This document shows, one piece after another, positions 1 through 8,692 of a stretch of DNA of 64,000 bases (position 1 is its first letter; each line of letters begins with the position of its first letter). The DNA lies in assembly GCA_910575815.1 (NCBI GenBank), contig CAJTFN010000005.1, forward strand, positions 142,023 to 206,022, written 5' to 3'. The notes below the pieces were generated by a model. That model saw only the letters and a list, made by a program, of their open reading frames with translations, ran no database searches and had not been told where the DNA came from. A program made the translations under genes and the position numbers. Source of the stretch: Oscillospiraceae bacterium (GTDB lineage: Bacteria; Bacillota; Clostridia; Oscillospirales; Oscillospiraceae).

Positions 1-1110
1 AAGGCTGGTGCGCCTTTACGCGATCTGGAAAAGCAGTTGACTCGTGATACCGATGACGGTATTGAAAGTTTTGTAGCCAGTAAGAAAACTCTGGACGACT
101 TCTTTCGGAAGTACATGGCAATGAAGAAAGAGCTGAAGCCTACTACCCGCTCTGGCTATATCCAAGTGTACAATAACTACATCAAGGACGAGCTGGGAAG
201 TCGAAGTATCAGCTCTATCAAGTACAGTGATGTCAAGCAGTTCTATCTCTCCCTGTTCTATGAGAAAGGATTTAAGCCCAATACCGTTCATGCTGTCAAT
301 ACCGTCCTCCATCCTATCTTCACATTGGCTGTACGTGACGGTTACATCCGAGCAAATCCCGCCTATCAGGTATATGCCGAGTTGAAAAAGCAGAACGGCT
401 GGGGACAGGATAAGCGTCACGCTCTGACCGAAGTTCAGCAACAGATGTTCGTTGACTTCATTCGTAGCTCTCCGAAGTATGCTGGTTTCCTCAACCTGTT
501 TACTGTATTCCTGGGTACTGGCTGTCGTGTGGGTGAGGTTATTGGCCTGCGCTGGGACGACTGTGACTTTGAAGAAAACCTTATCTCGATCAACCACAAC
601 ATGGCTTTTTGTAGGCCTGAGAATGAAGAGAGGATGAGGTTCCTCGTGTCTACACCCAAGACCGAAGCTGGTACAAGGGTAATTCCCATGCTCCGTGAAG
701 TCAAATCTGCTCTGCTAAATGAGCGGCTTCGCCAGATGGCAGAGGGCTTTACTCGAAATGAAGTAGACGGCTACACTGGCTTTATCTTCCAAACGAAGAA
801 AGGTAATCTCTACACGAGTACATCTATCAACCAGATCATCAAGCACATCATCCGTGACTGCAATGCTGAGGAAACTGCTGCCGCTAAAAAGCAGCGGCGG
901 GAGCCGATCTTGCTCCCGCACTTCTCCGTCCATAATTTGAGGCACACCTTCTGCACCCGCTTCTGTGAGAACGAAACCAACTTGAAAATCATCCAGGAAA
1001 TCATGGGGCACGCCAATATTTCTACCACCATGGATATCTATAATGAAGCCACGATGGAGAAGAAAAAGGCCAGCTTTGGGAACCTGGAGGGGAAGATTAA
1101 GATTGGCTGA
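1..1110 (+). CDS. Tyrosine recombinase (integrase), 5' end outside the window
   Basis: The frame is open from base 1, so the gene begins left of the window; 369 codons are visible. It should cut and rejoin DNA to integrate or excise a mobile element. An N-terminal SAM-like core-binding domain (about residues 25-115 of the visible part) precedes the catalytic domain. The catalytic set is visible: Arg in GCRVGEVIGLRW, HNLRHTFCTR, GHANISTT and the nucleophile Tyr in MDIYNEA near the C-terminus. It is followed after 118 bp by an FtsK-like gene, with a pair of 19-bp direct repeats between them. Base composition is lower in GC than the core genes, as expected for acquired DNA. The family is certain; the element it serves is not. 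Confidence 0.93.
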   Translation, partial: KAGAPLRDLEKQLTRDTDDGIESFVASKKTLDDFFRKYMAMKKELKPTTRSGYIQVYNNYIKDELGSRSISSIKYSDVKQFYLSLFYEKGFKPNTVHAVNTVLHPIFTLAVRDGYIRANPAYQVYAELKKQNGWGQDKRHALTEVQQQMFVDFIRSSPKYAGFLNLFTVFLGTGCRVGEVIGLRWDDCDFEENLISINHNMAFCRPENEERMRFLVSTPKTEAGTRVIPMLREVKSALLNERLRQMAEGFTRNEVDGYTGFIFQTKKGNLYTSTSINQIIKHIIRDCNAEETAAAKKQRREPILLPHFSVHNLRHTFCTRFCENETNLKIIQEIMGHANISTTMDIYNEATMEKKKASFGNLEGKIKIG

Positions 1111-1132
1111 GTCGTACACCAAAACCTACACC

Positions 1133-1177
1133 ATCTCACGCAGTTTTTCTAAGAAGTTATGAGAAATTGCGTGAGAT
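1133..1177. repeat. Inverted repeat directly after the integrase gene
   Basis: The arms ATCTCACGCA (1133-1142) and TGCGTGAGAT (1168-1177) are perfect 10-bp complements and can extend inwards with wobble pairs. No T-run follows on the plus strand, so it is a poor terminator. Its place beside an integrase suggests a recombination or regulator site. Confidence 0.6.
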
Positions 1178-1225
1178 AATTCGGAAGAATTGCTTGAACA
1201 GAGCCGTTCTAAGAACTTATGAGAA
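1147..1225. repeat. Pair of 19-bp direct repeats between integrase and FtsK-like gene
   Basis: TTCTAAGAAGTTATGAGAA at 1147-1165 recurs with one change at 1207-1225, exactly 60 bp further on. Each copy is itself an imperfect palindrome centred on its tenth base. The second copy ends 3 bp before the FtsK-like start codon. Such paired dyads fit a repressor operator or recombinase arm sites; which one is not decidable here. Confidence 0.7.
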
Positions 1226-1228
1226 GAT

Positions 1229-3385
1229 ATGCACCATAAAATTTTTATCCATAGGATTTATTTTCCTACTCAATCAACTGCAAAGGACATCGACAATTTA
1301 ATGCTTCATTTCAAGGATTGTCCTGTCGCTATTGTAGGGTATGAAAACGAGAGAAATTATACTGCCTTGCTTAGAGAAGTCGCCAATATCCCGACAAAGA
1401 AAAAGGCCCTTGATTTAAGAGAACGCTTTAACTTATTACCTGTATTCGTATGCCCAGCAATTAAGTCAAGTTTCGACAACGTCTTTGATATAGACCTAAC
1501 AGGCTGTGAAGTCAGTGCTAAGTATTTGACTTTAATAAAAGAGAAGAAGCAAATGCTTGCGTCATGGGTTTTAGAACTTGTAACAAGCGTCGAAAAATAC
1601 CAATCACAAGAGACTGAATTAATTGATAGACGCCGGATTGCACGGAACCGCAGTCTGATTTCAAGTATGATTAGTCCCTATATAAATCAGGTTTGTCAAG
1701 GTTATCCTAACTTGACGCTGGATAATGCTAAGAATGTTGGATTCCTAAACTATTTCTTTAGTAGATACATAGACACAATTCGGCGACTATGTACTTTCCC
1801 TGATAATGAGAAATTTGAATTTTTTGAATCTGATAATGTACCCCCCCAACAGGATATTGGAGAAATAGTCGATATAATAAAAACACAATCTGAAAAATCT
1901 CTGGCAGATCTCCATCACCGGTATTTACCTGCACCTACAGCAGTTGGAATTAAAGATAGAGGGGCTGCAAATTTGGCCAGGCAAATCGAAAACCATTATA
2001 GAGCCTTGAAGGTATATGTCCGAGTAATCCCAACAGCGGTAATGGCAGATAGATATATTTTCAAACTAGAAACATTGAATGAAACAAAAGATGTTGATAT
2101 TAGTAGAACTGCAAAAACTGTTCAGCGTAGATTGAAAAAGTATGAATGGTTCAGAGTGGATTTGAGGAATCCTACATCCATAAATTTGGTTGTCGCAGAA
2201 CAGGCATTGACAGATAATAGCTTGATCGAAATGCTAAATAGTGGGGATTTCGCTGAGAGCAAATTAAAGATACCTTATGCTATGGGCTTTGATGATACTG
2301 GCGCAATGTGTATAGAGGATATAGTTGAGTTTCCCCATTTGCTGTTGGGTGGAGCCACCAAATCAGGAAAAAGTACTGCTATAATGAGCCTATTGATGAG
2401 CATAGCATATAAGCATCGGACCGGTAATGTCAATGTGTTGATTTTGGATCTTCTGGGAAAATCTCAATCTGATTTTGATATTTTCAAGAACCAGCCATTT
2501 TTATCTGCACCAGTTATTACAGAGCCAGATACCGCAAGGAAAATCATTCTTCTGTTGTACCAGGAGAGGACACGCAGGATGAAAGACCCTAATCTGCCTG
2601 ATATGCCCTATATTGTTTGTGTTATAGATGAATTTCCTAGACTGTGCTCCGGCATTTCAAATAAGGAATACGCTGAGCAAATTGAAGCTGCAATGAACGA
2701 ATTGCTGAGCAGTAGCCGCCATACTAAGATACATTTGGTGCTGGCAGCACAGAATCCGGCAAAGAGGAATCTACAAGGAAGTATCGCAAATATTACTGCG
2801 AGAATAGCATTAAAGTGTGCTCATTATCAAAATTCTGTGACAATCCTTGGGAGAGCAGGAGCTGAAAAATTAGTTGGTAGAGGACAAATGATTTTCGATT
2901 CTATTTTTGAAAGAGATAGAGTATTACAAGGATCATATATCTCGTTCAAGGATATGACGATGTTGCTGGCAGAAATTGAGAAGGATTTTAAGCAACAGAA
3001 CAAATACCCTTTCAAGATTGGCAGTTTGGATACGGCTTCGGATCTCGTAAAGAGGAACAGCAGGCTTCCAGGATTCACCCAAAGCCCACCGGGGCAATCG
3101 TATGATGAAAAGCTGGCAGAAGCTATCATGTGGACTTTGCCACAGAGACAAGTGGCTAATTCAAGGCTTCAGGCCAAACTTCAAATAGGTAATAATAGGG
3201 CCAATAGGCTGCTGGGTCGCATGGAAGAATGGGGATTGATACATAAGCTGCATGGCAATTTAGGCTGGGAAACAATTCCCGAATGCTTTGAGGACATACC
3301 GATTACAGTAATCAATTATCTGAATGAGAGCGGTGTAACTGAGGCTGAAATTAGAAGTATATTCCAGGGAGATTCTGACGCCTAG
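1229..3385 (+). CDS. FtsK/SpoIIIE-family DNA-translocase-like ATPase (718 aa)
   Basis: The C-terminal half is an FtsK/SpoIIIE motor: Walker A GGATKSGKST near residue 375, Walker B IVCVIDEFPRL near 470, then the family's conserved LVLAAQNPAKRNLQGSI stretch near 510. A winged-helix-like tail (about 630-700) resembles an FtsK gamma or replication-initiator fold. The N-terminal 350 residues match nothing I recognise and show no membrane segments, unlike true FtsK. FtsK-like ATPases of integrative conjugative elements act as coupling proteins that pump DNA; a defence or partition role is also possible. The ATG at 1229 lies just after a dyad repeat. GC is low. It converges on tniQ. Family call secure, role inferred. 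Confidence 0.85.
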   Translation: MHHKIFIHRIYFPTQSTAKDIDNLMLHFKDCPVAIVGYENERNYTALLREVANIPTKKKALDLRERFNLLPVFVCPAIKSSFDNVFDIDLTGCEVSAKYLTLIKEKKQMLASWVLELVTSVEKYQSQETELIDRRRIARNRSLISSMISPYINQVCQGYPNLTLDNAKNVGFLNYFFSRYIDTIRRLCTFPDNEKFEFFESDNVPPQQDIGEIVDIIKTQSEKSLADLHHRYLPAPTAVGIKDRGAANLARQIENHYRALKVYVRVIPTAVMADRYIFKLETLNETKDVDISRTAKTVQRRLKKYEWFRVDLRNPTSINLVVAEQALTDNSLIEMLNSGDFAESKLKIPYAMGFDDTGAMCIEDIVEFPHLLLGGATKSGKSTAIMSLLMSIAYKHRTGNVNVLILDLLGKSQSDFDIFKNQPFLSAPVITEPDTARKIILLLYQERTRRMKDPNLPDMPYIVCVIDEFPRLCSGISNKEYAEQIEAAMNELLSSSRHTKIHLVLAAQNPAKRNLQGSIANITARIALKCAHYQNSVTILGRAGAEKLVGRGQMIFDSIFERDRVLQGSYISFKDMTMLLAEIEKDFKQQNKYPFKIGSLDTASDLVKRNSRLPGFTQSPPGQSYDEKLAEAIMWTLPQRQVANSRLQAKLQIGNNRANRLLGRMEEWGLIHKLHGNLGWETIPECFEDIPITVINYLNESGVTEAEIRSIFQGDSDA

Positions 3386-3471
3386 GTAAACGATAAATTT
3401 AGGCAGTAGAGTATCCCTCTCTGGGAGTTGACCGTAATCACATCTGCTAGATACCAGTTACAGACTATACG

Positions 3472-3501
3472 GACAAGGAGTGCGCTAATGCACTCCTTGT
3501 C
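3472..3501. terminator. Hairpin between convergent ftsK-like gene and tniQ
   Basis: A perfect 12-bp stem, GACAAGGAGTGC (3472-3483) with GCACTCCTTGTC (3490-3501), and a 6-nt loop sit between two converging genes. T-runs are weak on both strands, so termination may be modest. Confidence 0.6.
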
Positions 3502-3510
3502 TTATCCGTT

Positions 3511-4848
3511 TCATTCAATCAAGGCTACGATTCGATTCGCCGTCTCAGCGTCCGTGTATTGCTGCAAATAGGGGATGATTGATTGAAAATTCTTCTTTTT
3601 CACCCCTGAGAGTTTCCTAATATCCGACCAATAGAAGGGCTTACCTTGCGCTCTTAATCTCTGATATGCCCAAATGATCTTCCTGGCCCAGCTCTCGGGA
3701 TAGGTCTCTGTGTATCGTTCAAAGATGGCCCTGCATCTTGGCATATTCTCCAGTTGATGCCCCAGCAAGCCCATCTCCCGATACACAAGTCTCTCTGATA
3801 CTCGTTCGGGCCTACTGTTCTCGTTGGCCGTGCCATCATATACGCCTTGGACAACCTTTTCCAATATAGGGGCTGTGTCTGCATCCAACTGTACCCAGTC
3901 TACGGGGGCGGTATCTTTCATGTAGTGGCTGTCCTGCTCCTGCTGAATCTGTTCCGGTGTCAGAGTAGAGGACGTTAATTCCTCTGGCTCCATGCCGAGG
4001 AAAAAGGCGATTTGACATACCACTGAAAAATCAGACCTATTCCCCAGCAATACCCTCTGAATCTGGTACATACTCGCTATATTACATAGACCCATGCCTC
4101 CATAGAACACATTCAGATCATCGGCAAGCGTCTTCGTGTACCTGCTTCGGCCTGATGGCTTCAAATACTTCGTCCGGCTCAAACCGTCATACAGGATGGA
4201 ACTGATAGGAATATCTTTGTTAAAATCTATTGGTGCGTCAAATACGGAGTCCAGGTAGCTTGCCAACCGGATCATCTGGGGTTCTTCCTCAAAGGCAACC
4301 TTGTTGTGGCCTATGCAATGTTCAGCAGGACAAAAAGTGAAGCTCTGCTCACTCTTCGCCGGAACGCTGGATTCCACAAGCCTACATTTGTGCTTCGTGC
4401 AGACACCCATGTTTCGGATTTGATGTTTCCGATGCCAGTAGGTTTCACCGTATGTCTCCCTGTCCTCATTGACACACAACGGACAGAACCGCAAATATTG
4501 TTCCCCCTCAGACCGAGGGAGAACACAGAACAGGTGGTGTGCATCGCAGTTATCATGCCCCAGCCGATACAGGGCAGTCTTCTTTTGCTCCAATGGGATG
4601 AAGCGGGCATACTGAGGATACATCGTATGTTCCAGTACCAGCTTGTCCAAGGGATACATCTTTGCAATCTGCTCCATGGCTCCAGAATTGAGATTTCCAA
4701 TGAACTCCTTGCTGGGATTATCTGACCGCTTGCAATACAACTCCTGCATAGCTGATTTACTCAAAAAGAAACCAGAATGGACGTAATAACGGCAAAACCA
4801 GCTATACACCAGTTCATCAGGATAGATGGCAGGGAAGTAGGAGATCAT
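3511..4848 (-). CDS. tniQ: TniQ/TnsD-family target-selection protein
   Basis: 445 aa. The N-terminal TniQ domain starts with the typical YFPAIYPDELVYSWFCRYY and carries zinc-finger cysteines (CPLC, then CTKHKC about 40 residues on). In Tn7-like transposons TniQ/TnsD binds the attachment site and recruits the TnsC ATPase. The C-terminal half (about 240-445) holds the long helical, DNA-binding-like extension typical of TnsD-type rather than short TniQ proteins, which fits site-specific targeting. Its ATG overlaps the tnsC stop by 4 nt (ATGA), so it is probably translationally coupled. It is the last gene of tnsABC-tniQ. That it recognises the ppdK 3' end is my inference from the element's position. 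Confidence 0.93.
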   Translation of the reverse strand: MISYFPAIYPDELVYSWFCRYYVHSGFFLSKSAMQELYCKRSDNPSKEFIGNLNSGAMEQIAKMYPLDKLVLEHTMYPQYARFIPLEQKKTALYRLGHDNCDAHHLFCVLPRSEGEQYLRFCPLCVNEDRETYGETYWHRKHQIRNMGVCTKHKCRLVESSVPAKSEQSFTFCPAEHCIGHNKVAFEEEPQMIRLASYLDSVFDAPIDFNKDIPISSILYDGLSRTKYLKPSGRSRYTKTLADDLNVFYGGMGLCNIASMYQIQRVLLGNRSDFSVVCQIAFFLGMEPEELTSSTLTPEQIQQEQDSHYMKDTAPVDWVQLDADTAPILEKVVQGVYDGTANENSRPERVSERLVYREMGLLGHQLENMPRCRAIFERYTETYPESWARKIIWAYQRLRAQGKPFYWSDIRKLSGVKKKNFQSIIPYLQQYTDAETANRIVALIE

Positions 4849-6083
4849 ACTGCCACCTCCACCACTGGAAGATTTTGCTTTAACAGTTCCACAATGTCAA
4901 CGCCCTCGCTTTTGGCCTGAGATACCAGAGCAGCAATCGTAAACTCTCCGTCCGTCTCCACATCAGTATCGACTTTGAGGATTGTAGTCCTTCGTTTGGT
5001 TTTCGAGGTCTGGCACTTTGGCTTCGGCTGGATAAATCCGTGGAGCATGGATAGTCTTTGCTGGTAGGCTTCGTTCAACGATTCCAGGTTTAGAACCTCT
5101 CTACCGTTGAGAATGGCAATCTCCTGAGCATCATGAATCAAGGACACCACCACCGAGATATTCCCCGACGTATGTTCATAAAGCCATTCCGTGATACCAT
5201 CAGTGATTTCTGTCCTCTGCTTCACATACTGATAGGAATACAGGACTTCACAGAACGTCTTGAAGTCCTCTCCGTACTCCATCACATCATACCGCAAGCC
5301 CAACGATCTCCGGGCAAGCTGCATCGCCTGTTCAAAGAATACGGCACTCTCAGGAGTACCCACCATGCAGATTGAGATACCGCTATTGTTGATAAGCTGG
5401 GTAAGCATCCCCACAAGGCTTTTGCCATTCTTGCTGTTGCACACGTTTTGAATCTCATCTACCACCAGCAGCCCTATGTGGTTCAACGCCACCTGACTGA
5501 CGCTGCCAATCAACATATCTGTGGTTGTCCTGGCCCGTAGTGCATTGGGATAATAGTTGCCGCCAATGACTTCATCGACCTTCCGAAGTATCTCCAATAG
5601 CAATCCTTTGACGGAGGAATCAAAGGGACACTGGACGCAGATACAGGGGATGATCTTGGTGTGAGGATTCTCTACCTCAATAATTCGATTCTCGGTAATC
5701 AGAGTAATGGCCCTGCTGATAGCACTACTCTTTCCAATGCCAGAGGCCCCTATGATCGTGAAGCTGTCAGAGCCACCCATGATACCGCTGTACTCCTGCT
5801 GAACGATAGCTCTGTAATTCTGGTTCCGCTGTTGTATTGCCAGTGTTGTACCCTTCTTTTACAATGATCGCATTAGAGCTAGATACAATTTGCTGTAAAT
5901 CTCCAACGACATCTGATTTGGAACATAGACCCTGTAGAGGTCAGAGAGTGCCATGAGCCGCACAGGAGCATCGGCATCACAGATAGCAGCATCGTACTCC
6001 GGCAGCACTTCCAGAGCAGACAGCAGTTCAGTCCCTGACTTCATGGTTGGCAGGATATGGATAACGTCTGAAAGATCACTCAC
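4845..6083 (-). pseudogene. tnsC: TnsC/TniB-family AAA+ ATPase interrupted by an in-frame TAA
   Basis: TnsC is the AAA+ regulator that bridges TniQ and the TnsAB transposase. Walker A GASGIGKSS lies about 10 residues after position 5780 and Walker B is LLVVDEIQN. The reading frame is continuous from an ATG at 6083, except for a single TAA at 5859-5861 after 74 codons. The sequence after the stop (KKGTTLAIQQRNQNYRAIV...) has no ATG, GTG or TTG until 5780 yet looks like normal family sequence, so the stop interrupts rather than separates genes. A CAA-to-TAA transition would explain it. The start overlaps the tnsB end by 8 nt. Either the element is disabled, an internal start at 5780 gives a short form, or the base is a sequencing error. 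Confidence 0.85.
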
Positions 6084-7905
6084 GGCTCGTCCCCTCCTTC
6101 ATGTAGTCACGGTGGTTCTTGGTCTGCTCCCGTCTGCGAGTGTTACAGATATTCTTCATGTGAACATCACCACGACCAGCACCGTTACCAGCAATGGTCT
6201 CAATGTGTTGGGCCAGGTTGATTTGTGCCTGTAGATTATCTCTGGCTGCACCCTTGGTAATGGTTCTCTGGCTGTCCTGTAGCTCCTGTACCGCAGTCAA
6301 GTCCTTGCCCTGGTAACGAGATTCTATAATCGTGAACTCGGTATAGCCTCCATCTTCGAGTAACCATACGGAGGTCACATCTTCTGGATTGTAGGCTACA
6401 GTCACATCACCGCCAGATAGATACTGTTCCGTGTACCCCTCACGGTGATACCGCAACTTGTTTACCTTTAGCCCTGACCGACTGAACTTACCTGTAGTCC
6501 TCGGTAGCAATGTCAGCATCAGCTCTCTTTTCCCAATTTCAATGAGATTGGCCCCGATTTGGGATTTTCCCCAATTCCAGATTTGGGAGGCATAGGGCTT
6601 CACCTGAGCAGCAATCATGTCCTCGGTGTAGGGGAAGTTCTCAATGATCCGCTGAGAGTTATAGTAGAGGATGCAGTGGAGGATGATCTTCTCAAAGTCG
6701 GCCATGGTCAGACAGGCATCCTTCCGGTAGTCGTGAGCACCACGCTCCTGATAATCAGGCTCAATTACACCCTTGCCCTTCAAATGCTTCTTGTAATTCT
6801 CCTGTACCAGATCGAAGAATTTCTCTATCAAACCTTTCAGCTCTGGACGATAGGAAGGAAGATTGACAACTTTAACCCCCAGCTCTGCAATCTGTTCAAA
6901 ATTCTTGGATGTGTACTCACTTCCCATATCGGTGATGAACGTAGCCGGGAGCATATCACAGTCCCAATCCTCTTTTTGGATGGAGATACCGTAGTTCTGG
7001 CACCAGCCAACCTTATCAGCAATGATGTTCAGCATTAATCCTCGGAGACTGTATACGCCACCTTCCCACGAGAGAGAGTATCCACAACATAGGCCACTGT
7101 AGGCATCGACACAGGCCGTCAGAATCGGTCTACCCACCAGACTGCCAGTATCATTGACAAGGTAGATGTCACACACAGTAGCATCGAACATTCCAACGCC
7201 AACAGCAGGTGCAAACTCTTGTACCCCGTCACCAGTGAGAGGCCGATTGTTCCGCTGATAATTCTTCAATCCGTCACGGGAGATGTAGAAGTTCTGGAGG
7301 TTCCTGGTCTTACGGTAGAAGTACCGGAACTGATAGAAGGACGGATATTCCTCTGCCAGCACTCCTAACCCATCACAATACTTCTCTTTGAGCATCATCG
7401 TGTAGGCTGTCATGAGCGATTGCTTCTTCGTGGTGTAGAAGAATTTATTCAACGCCCACCGCATATTCTTCTCGTCCTGTGTCAAGGCTCGTTCATCCTC
7501 CCTACGCCTGGGAGCAAGAGCAGTCACGTCCATGTAGGCCAGATACAGGCAGAGATAGCTTCTGACAGTTGCCTTTGATACTCCAGATTCCTCAGCCACA
7601 GAGCAGATCAGCCGGGAACGCATCCGATCATCGGCGACGAAGGACAGAATAGGAGCTATCATCGTGTACCTCTCGTACATGATTTTCCTCTGGTCGGCAT
7701 CCAGATCATCAGCACCGACAACCGTAACCCCTATGACCGCCGACAACTCACCAGTGGTACACTCAGAGTAGGATTCCAGAGCATCCAGCCCTATCCACAC
7801 GGGCATCGTCCTCTTGATGCAGTCAATGATAAGAACCCTGTCACCCTGCAATTCCAGAACCCGGATGATTGAATCACCAGACCTGAGCAGGTCATACTTC
7901 TTCAT
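6076..7905 (-). CDS. tnsB: TnsB-like DDE transposase (Mu/Tn7 family)
   Basis: 609 aa from the ATG at 7905 (MKKYDLLRSG). An ATG 30 bp further upstream exists, but it lies in the tnsA reading region. TnsB binds the transposon ends and joins 3' ends to target. N-terminal helix-turn-helix domains (about 60-220) precede an rve/RNase H core with the triad D241 (in FDATVCDIYLV), D326 (in FITDMGSEY) and E361 (in ELKGLIEKFF). A beta-barrel and tail follow. It overlaps tnsA by 14 nt and tnsC by 8 nt, one operon. No truncation is seen. Its expected binding sites are the repeats at 8435-8479 and 8650-8677. Confidence 0.95.
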   Translation of the reverse strand: MKKYDLLRSGDSIIRVLELQGDRVLIIDCIKRTMPVWIGLDALESYSECTTGELSAVIGVTVVGADDLDADQRKIMYERYTMIAPILSFVADDRMRSRLICSVAEESGVSKATVRSYLCLYLAYMDVTALAPRRREDERALTQDEKNMRWALNKFFYTTKKQSLMTAYTMMLKEKYCDGLGVLAEEYPSFYQFRYFYRKTRNLQNFYISRDGLKNYQRNNRPLTGDGVQEFAPAVGVGMFDATVCDIYLVNDTGSLVGRPILTACVDAYSGLCCGYSLSWEGGVYSLRGLMLNIIADKVGWCQNYGISIQKEDWDCDMLPATFITDMGSEYTSKNFEQIAELGVKVVNLPSYRPELKGLIEKFFDLVQENYKKHLKGKGVIEPDYQERGAHDYRKDACLTMADFEKIILHCILYYNSQRIIENFPYTEDMIAAQVKPYASQIWNWGKSQIGANLIEIGKRELMLTLLPRTTGKFSRSGLKVNKLRYHREGYTEQYLSGGDVTVAYNPEDVTSVWLLEDGGYTEFTIIESRYQGKDLTAVQELQDSQRTITKGAARDNLQAQINLAQHIETIAGNGAGRGDVHMKNICNTRRREQTKNHRDYMKEGTSRE

Positions 7906-8239
7906 CAATGACCACCCCCCAATCCGTGACCCCATGCCTGAGCCAGTAGTCCCTTGAAGCGTCCAGCAGCTTTACCGTCAATGGCTTCATCAGGAACTTT
8001 CTAAACACGCACTCCCTGACCATCAGATCACCGTCCGCCTTGGTGCAAACGAAGTCCGAGGTGTACTCCCCAACCTCCAACCCATCCAGCAGCACATTAC
8101 ACCTGATCTCCTTGATCTCGTCTGATGCTTGTAGCAGGTCGGCATAGGCGTACTGGATGGCGTCATATGTCCGGCACACCTCAGCACACTTGCCCAACAC
8201 CCGTTTCTCGCATCGACCCTTGAAGTTCTTCTTCCTCAT
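7892..8239 (-). CDS. tnsA: TnsA-like endonuclease subunit (short form)
   Basis: 115 aa from ATG 8239 (MRKKNFKGRC). TnsA makes the 5'-strand cuts that turn TnsB transposition into cut-and-paste. The restriction-endonuclease-like core is visible: an acidic residue in EYTSDFVCT followed by an E/K pair in VRECVFRKFL. It is less than half the length of Tn7 TnsA (273 aa) and has no C-terminal TnsC-binding winged helix, as in compact Firmicutes versions. It opens the operon tnsA-tnsB-tnsC-tniQ and overlaps tnsB by 14 nt. The assignment rests mainly on position and the core motif. Confidence 0.85.
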   Translation of the reverse strand: MRKKNFKGRCEKRVLGKCAEVCRTYDAIQYAYADLLQASDEIKEIRCNVLLDGLEVGEYTSDFVCTKADGDLMVRECVFRKFLMKPLTVKLLDASRDYWLRHGVTDWGVVIDEEV

Positions 8240-8303
8240 TTTGGTAGTCCTCCCCTGTGGGAACATCCTGCATCAATCCCCAAAAGCAGTCCCCAAAAAG
8301 GAT

Positions 8304-8352
8304 GTCAGCTTACTTTGGGGGAATTGGAGCTTGTGCTTTTGGGAAAGCTGAC
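8304..8352. promoter_or_regulatory. Dyad repeats in front of tnsA
   Basis: GTCAGCTT (8304-8311) and AAGCTGAC (8345-8352) are inverted. Between and around them CCCCAAAA/TTTTGGGG motifs recur (near 8276, 8290, 8313, 8336, 8399). The 190 bp before tnsA therefore hold clustered dyads that could be operators or internal TnsB sites. No clear -35/-10 pair was found. Confidence 0.4.
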
Positions 8353-8428
8353 CTGCTCAAAGCCCCTGTTTGCAAGGTTTTCAAGCCTGCTGCCTTTTCC
8401 CCAAAAACGCACTCATCAAATATCACCA

Positions 8429-8677
8429 TGTCGTAGGGCAATGTGATTTATTCTGTTAGGGGCAAAGTCGTTTATTCTGCCGGGCCAAGGCCCGGGTAGC
8501 CCCTACTCCATGGTGATATAGCACAAAATGTTCCGAAAATCCTTGTATTAGGCAGGGAAAGGATAGTCCGAAGGACAAAAATAAGACCCTGCGCCGTGAG
8601 ACGCAAGGTCTTATTTTTCTATGTCGGAGGCTGATGTTTAGTGCCCTATACAGGATAAATCACATTGCCCTACGACA
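8429..8677. mobile_element. 249-bp segment with Tn7-like TGT...ACA inverted ends
   Basis: The first 28 bp (8429-8456, beginning TGTCGTAGGGCAATG) are repeated inverted at 8650-8677 with one mismatch; 23 bp are identical. TGT/ACA termini are the Tn7/Tn402 hallmark. A second, similar 21-bp block (8459-8479, ending TTTATTCTG) follows the first (8435-8455) in the same orientation, as TnsB sites do. It contains no gene, only a terminator. The right end lies 15 bp from the ppdK stop. It may be a non-autonomous mini-element, or the right end of the tnsABC-tniQ transposon that captured an opposite end. No 5-bp target duplication is visible. Confidence 0.7.
8577..8618. terminator. Strong bidirectional rho-independent terminator
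   Basis: AAAAATAAGACC and GGTCTTATTTTT flank a short GC-rich loop region, with A- and T-runs on both sides. It lies inside the 249-bp segment and could end transcripts arriving from ppdK. Confidence 0.85.
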
Positions 8678-8692
8678 ACACGAGGCGTTTGC

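Noticed and set aside
8424..8682. Target-site duplication around the 249-bp Tn7-like segment
   Set aside because: The five flanking bases (CACCA left, ACACG right) do not match.
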